From contig CAZCSY010000078.1 of NCBI GenBank assembly GCA_964501505.1, positions 1 to 6,954 of the forward strand: 6,954 nt of DNA. Direction: 5' to 3'. Positions 5,542-6,954 of this stretch are shown here, in pieces. A program made the position numbers and the translations under genes. Every line of letters begins with the position of its first letter. Within the stretch, counting starts at the first letter, position 1. Source of the stretch: CAZCSY01 sp964501505 (GTDB lineage: Bacteria > Omnitrophota > Gorgyraeia > Velamenicoccales > Velamenicoccaceae). Under the pieces are notes generated by a model. It was not told where the DNA came from and did no database searches. It worked only from the letters and a program-made list of their open reading frames with translations.

Positions 5542-5967
5542 TCAGTTTCCCTTCGGCGGCAGGACATCCTTGCCGACGCGCAGGGAGCGGTGCGTGCGCA
5601 AGGTCACCTGGATCATCTGGACGAGTTGATCAAACGTGTAGTTCTTCGCGAAGAAGCCAGACACCCCCAACTCCTTGGCGCGGGTGATCTTGTCCTCGCT
5701 GCCGAACGCCGCCGTCACCATGATCACCGGAAGATCCTTGTCGATATCCCTGAGTTGACGCAAGGCCTCCAGGCCGTCCATCACCGGCATGTTGATGTCA
5801 AGGAAGACGATGTCCGGGCGGCTGCCCTGGACCATCTGAAGGGCCTCTTGGCCGTTGACGGCCGTCGCCACGCCGTACCCGCGCGATTTGAGCCAGAAGG
5901 CGATCGGCTCGGTGAAGTCCGTCTCATCGTCAACCAGGAGCACTCGAATGGGTTTCTCTTCTGACAT
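5542..5967 (-). CDS. Single-domain (CheY-like) response regulator
   Basis: Phosphoacceptor protein of a two-component pathway, 141 residues, just a receiver domain with no output domain. Acidic pocket Asp13-Asp14 (VLLVDDETDF), phosphoacceptor Asp57 (IVFLDINMPVMDG), Thr85 (VIMVTAAFGS) and Lys108 (FFAKN) are all present. The residue after the Lys is Asn; most receivers have Pro there (KP). The C-terminal 15 or so residues (RSLRVGKDVLPPKGN) form a short tail. It starts 18 nt after the histidine kinase stop, so that kinase is the obvious partner; output probably comes through protein-protein contacts, or it acts as a phosphate shuttle. The ATG at 5967 fits the fold start, although the nearest purine-rich site (AAAAGG) is only about 2 nt away, closer than usual. 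Confidence 0.93.
   Translation of the reverse strand: MSEEKPIRVLLVDDETDFTEPIAFWLKSRGYGVATAVNGQEALQMVQGSRPDIVFLDINMPVMDGLEALRQLRDIDKDLPVIMVTAAFGSEDKITRAKELGVSGFFAKNYTFDQLVQMIQVTLRTHRSLRVGKDVLPPKGN
5548..5553 (-). promoter_or_regulatory. Ribosome binding site deciding the nth start
   Basis: AAGGGA on the minus strand, 7 nt before ATG 5540 and inside the last codons of the response regulator gene. It favours 5540 over the in-frame start at 5567, giving 237 residues, and suggests translational coupling to the regulator. Confidence 0.6.
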
Positions 5968-5985
5968 GGCCTTTTGCGTATTCGG

Positions 5986-6954
5986 TTATGCCGCGGCTGC
6001 CCAAATAGGCAGCACGAAGGAAAATTTCGCTCCCCGCCCCTTCTCGCTCTCGACCCAGATGCGGCCGCCGTGCAGCTCGACGATCTCCTTGGCGATCGAC
6101 AGACCCAGACCCGTACCGCTCACGTCCGTCTGGCGCCGCTCGCCGACCTGGAGGAACCTCTCGAAGACTTTAGTCAGATCCTCCTCGGCGATGCCGATGC
6201 CCGTATCCGCGACGCTGATCTCCACGTGCTGGCCGCCGCCGCGGGGCTTGGCCTCGATCGTCACCGTGCCGCCCTGCGGGGTGAACTTCAGCGCGTTGCT
6301 CACCAGGTTGTTAAGCACCTGGATGATACGGTTCGCGTCCATCGCCACCGGCGGCAGGCCGGGGGTGACGCTCTTGACGAAGTTGATGCTCTTCGAATTC
6401 GCCCAGCTGCCAAGCGACGAACTCACGTCGTTGACCATCTGCTCGACGCTCGCCGGAGCGACGTCAATCTTCATCTTTCCGGCCTCAAGCTTGGAGAGGT
6501 CAAGGATGTCGTTGATCAACGCGTAGAGGCGCTCCAGGTTGCGCCGCGCGATATCGAGAAACCGCGTCTGATCCGCGTTGACGGGACCGGCCGCCTTGGT
6601 GATGATGACGTCCAGGGCCTTCTGCGTGGCCACCAGCGGCGTGCGCAGCTCGTGGGTGACGGAGGAGACGAACTGCGACTTGAGCCGGTCGAGCTCCCGC
6701 TGCTTCGTGACGTCCGTCAACACCGAAACCATGCCGACCGTCTGGCCGTTTTCGTTTTCAACGACCGCGCTGCTCGAACGGATGATCTTCTTCGTCTCGG
6801 CCTGCGCGGAGTCCAGCTCCACGACCCTCTCGCCCTGTCCCCTGACGTCCCGGACGAGCGAGATGACCTCGTTGCCGCTCAGGTCCTCGGTCAGGGCCTT
6901 GCCGATCTTCTGTTTCTTGTCTACCCCCAGCAGCTTCTCGGCCGCCGGGTTCAT
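5986..6954 (-). CDS. PAS-containing sensor histidine kinase, N-terminus outside window
   Basis: Signal-transducing kinase that autophosphorylates a His and passes phosphate to a receiver, presumably the one encoded next. 322 residues are visible. Residues 1-87 are the later part of a PAS domain (NPAAEKLLG, then a PAC-like GQTVGMVSVLTDVT). The dimerisation/HisKA domain has H-box His101 in SSVTHELRTPL and continues to about 160 (ILDLSKLEAGKM). The HATPase_c domain has the N-box LNNLVSNALKFTP (Asn216 or Asn220), G1 ADTGIGI (249-255), F-box VFERF (263-267), and G2 GTGLGLSIAKE (280-290). It ends at TAA 5986-5988 after IWAAAA. The first visible codon is ATG exactly at the window edge, but it falls inside the PAS core (normally preceded by about 25-30 residues), so the true start lies further upstream, perhaps with transmembrane or further sensor domains. 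Cytoplasmic as far as can be seen. Confidence 0.94.
   Translation of the reverse strand: MNPAAEKLLGVDKKQKIGKALTEDLSGNEVISLVRDVRGQGERVVELDSAQAETKKIIRSSSAVVENENGQTVGMVSVLTDVTKQRELDRLKSQFVSSVTHELRTPLVATQKALDVIITKAAGPVNADQTRFLDIARRNLERLYALINDILDLSKLEAGKMKIDVAPASVEQMVNDVSSSLGSWANSKSINFVKSVTPGLPPVAMDANRIIQVLNNLVSNALKFTPQGGTVTIEAKPRGGGQHVEISVADTGIGIAEEDLTKVFERFLQVGERRQTDVSGTGLGLSIAKEIVELHGGRIWVESEKGRGAKFSFVLPIWAAAA

Overview
The window is a compact, GC-rich (roughly 60% by eye) block in which every supportable gene lies on the minus strand, so transcription runs from high to low coordinates. It looks like bacterial chromosome from a diderm (Gram-negative-type) organism: there are two lipoproteins and a YdbH/YnbE/YdbL-type envelope lipid-transport locus. 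The style (short YdbH-like protein, single-domain response regulators, PAS proteins, CPSF-like nuclease) would fit a candidate-phylum bacterium such as Omnitrophota or a deltaproteobacterial lineage, but no rRNA or other marker gene is present and I hold that lineage guess weakly. No tRNA, rRNA, CRISPR array, transposase or integrase was seen.

Layout in transcription order: a PAS-containing sensor histidine kinase whose N-terminus lies beyond the right edge (5986-6954); a single-domain response regulator (5542-5967); endonuclease III with its 4Fe-4S cluster motif (4827-5540); an FMN split-barrel (pyridoxamine 5'-phosphate oxidase-like) protein (4314-4826); a stand-alone PAS protein with a predicted coiled-coil tail (3762-4307); a thioredoxin-fold lipoprotein with an unusual HxxC active site (3082-3756); and a beta-CASP metallo-beta-lactamase RNase of the YSH1/CPSF type (1641-3107). 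Spacings of 18, 1, 0, 6, 5 and -26 nt suggest one polycistronic, translationally coupled unit.

After the nuclease comes the only real intergenic gap (1552-1640, 89 nt), almost filled by GC-rich interlocking inverted repeats. Beyond it is a second pair: a short YdbH/AsmA-like protein (517-1551) and a lipoprotein (1-533, running off the left edge) that joins a YnbE-like segment to a YdbL/DUF1318 domain. In E. coli, ydbH-ynbE-ydbL are three consecutive genes encoding an intermembrane phospholipid-transport bridge. Here the order is the same, but YnbE and YdbL are one polypeptide and YdbH is well under half the E. coli length.

Functionally, the first unit mixes signalling (kinase, regulator, PAS), DNA repair (Nth), flavin/redox proteins and RNA processing. 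A shared stress or redox theme is possible but is inference. The most interesting items are the YnbE-YdbL fusion beside a miniature YdbH, the HxxC redoxin lipoprotein, and two strong palindromes (1561-1622 and 4839-4858), the second sitting directly upstream of a ribosome binding site.
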